Of a DNA stretch of 6,023 nucleotides, positions 5,355 through 6,023 are shown in pieces. The stretch's first letter is position 1; every line of letters starts with the position of its first letter. This DNA comes from Bacteroidetes bacterium UBA2234 (GTDB lineage: Bacteria; Bacteroidota; Bacteroidia; NS11-12g; UBA955). The translations under genes were made by a program, and so were the position numbers. Below the pieces are notes generated by a model, which made no database searches, had not been told where the DNA came from, and was given only the letters and a program-made list of their open reading frames with translations. Location: assembly GCA_002347985.1 (NCBI GenBank), contig DDYM01000013.1, forward strand, positions 6,061 through 12,083, in the 5' to 3' direction.

Positions 5355-6023
5355 ATGGATTCCCTGGGGTATAATGAAGAGACCATCGCGGCGATGGAGT
5401 TGGGTTTGTGTGGAGGCATAGGACCCGTTTTAGGCAGAGTTTTAATAGAGCATTTCGGCAGTGCCGTTGGGGTATTTGGAGCAGCGCCTGCGGCGCTGCT
5501 CCAAATACCCGGAATTTCAAAAAAGGCACATTACAATATCATTCACAGTGCCAAATCCAATTTAGACGAGGCCAGAGAATTGGCTAAGTTGCACATGTCG
5601 TTGGGAATTTGTGCTCTGAGTATTTCAGACAACCGTTACCCTTATCGACTCAGAGAATTGGCTGATGCGCCTTTGTGTTTGTATTATAAAGGGGAAATTG
5701 AGTGGGATGCGCCCAGAATTTTGGGTGTAATAGGCACCCGAAAGCCTACGCCCCACGGCTGTGAGGAAGCCAAGAAATTGGTGGGTGAAATGAAACCTTT
5801 TGATGCAGTTATTGTCAGTGGGATGGCTTATGGCGTAGATGCCATAGCACACAAACGGGCATTGGAAACGGGGCAAATCACATGGGCGGTGCTTGCACAC
5901 GGCCTTGAAAAAATATACCCCGCGGCCCACCATGCATTTGCTGCGCAAATGCTGGCCGGCCGCGGGGGCCTAATTTCCGAATTCCCAGCAGGGACAAAAA
6001 TGCACCCCGATTACTTCCCAAAA
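5355..6023 (+). CDS. dprA: DNA-processing protein DprA (3' end outside window)
   Basis: DprA (Smf) binds single-stranded DNA entering by natural transformation and loads RecA on it. The frame is open from the ATG at 5355 to the last base, giving 223 codons with no stop, so the gene is cut by the window edge. Residues 15-55 form the N-terminal helical region (GIGPVLGRVLIEHFGS, then LLQIPGIS). The Rossmann-like core follows with SDNRYPYRLRELADAPLCLYYKG (91-113), IGTRKPT (126-132), VSGMAYGVDAIAH (154-166), GLEKIYP (183-189) and ISEFPAGTK (207-215), all DprA hallmarks. An in-frame TAA at 5340-5342 excludes an earlier start, and the purine-rich GGGGAAG before the ATG is not a standard Shine-Dalgarno sequence. 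A perfect 19-bp inverted repeat lies within codons 39-52. The gene follows lepA by 17 bases. Presence of dprA does not by itself prove competence. Confidence 0.95.
   Translation, partial: MDSLGYNEETIAAMELGLCGGIGPVLGRVLIEHFGSAVGVFGAAPAALLQIPGISKKAHYNIIHSAKSNLDEARELAKLHMSLGICALSISDNRYPYRLRELADAPLCLYYKGEIEWDAPRILGVIGTRKPTPHGCEEAKKLVGEMKPFDAVIVSGMAYGVDAIAHKRALETGQITWAVLAHGLEKIYPAAHHAFAAQMLAGRGGLISEFPAGTKMHPDYFPK
5470..5510. repeat. Perfect 19-bp inverted repeat, 3-base loop, inside dprA
   Basis: The left arm GGGTATTTGGAGCAGCGCC (5470-5488) is exactly complementary to 5492-5510, with TGC at 5489-5491 as the loop. Pairing stops at 5469/5511 (G-G). No T-run follows on either strand, so it is not an ordinary intrinsic terminator. 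It lies wholly within the coding frame and encodes residues 39-52 of DprA, ending in the expected LLQIPGIS context. A match of this length is far beyond chance in 6 kb. Confidence 0.95.

Noticed and set aside
5470..5510. The dprA palindrome as a rho-independent terminator
   Set aside because: The stem is strong enough, but neither strand has a U-tract after it, and it lies at codon 39 of an intact gene.
5239..5948. Minus-strand open frames lying opposite the end of lepA and dprA
   Set aside because: They oppose well-conserved LepA and DprA coding sequence and carry no recognisable domains.
1..6023. Mobile elements, CRISPR arrays, tRNA or rRNA genes, toxin-antitoxin or defence genes
   Set aside because: I looked and saw none; almost every base belongs to a recognisable housekeeping gene and no direct-repeat array is present.

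Overview
This 6 kb window looks like core chromosome of a member of the Bacteroidota. Three things point that way. No start codon has a convincing Shine-Dalgarno sequence. The only three exact matches to the Bacteroidota -7 promoter element TAnnTTTG that I found by eye on either strand all lie just upstream of start codons, in the correct orientation. The protein variants also fit, for example the GHYKG form of the TrmD knot motif and the Ala/Pro-rich end of a probable bS16. Genus cannot be decided from the sequence alone. No mobile element, CRISPR array, tRNA or rRNA gene was seen, and coding density is very high.

Layout: positions 1-18 are probably the end of rpsP (bS16), followed by rimM (30-599, +), a 30S maturation factor. 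trmD (603-1289, -) faces rimM tail to tail with a 3-base gap. A short divergent promoter region (1290-1378) then separates trmD from a compact three-gene operon: a DEDDh exonuclease with an ExoX-like C-terminal domain (1379-2143), an RluA-family pseudouridine synthase (2151-2933) and a YkgJ-type cysteine-cluster protein (2937-3467), with gaps of 7 and 3 bases. After a 79-base gap containing a promoter and a palindrome comes lepA (3547-5337), a ribosomal GTPase. dprA (5355-6023, running off the window) follows 17 bases later with its own candidate promoter.

Functionally the window is mostly translation and RNA modification (bS16, RimM, TrmD, an RluA-type enzyme, LepA) plus two DNA-metabolism genes (the exonuclease and DprA). 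I found no new multi-gene system. The outstanding structural anomaly is a perfect 19-bp inverted repeat with a 3-base loop (5470-5510) inside the dprA reading frame, where it encodes normal-looking DprA sequence. Lesser points are the reversed trmD next to rimM, very short predicted mRNA leaders at several genes, a palindrome between the lepA promoter and start codon, and a low-complexity insert in RimM.
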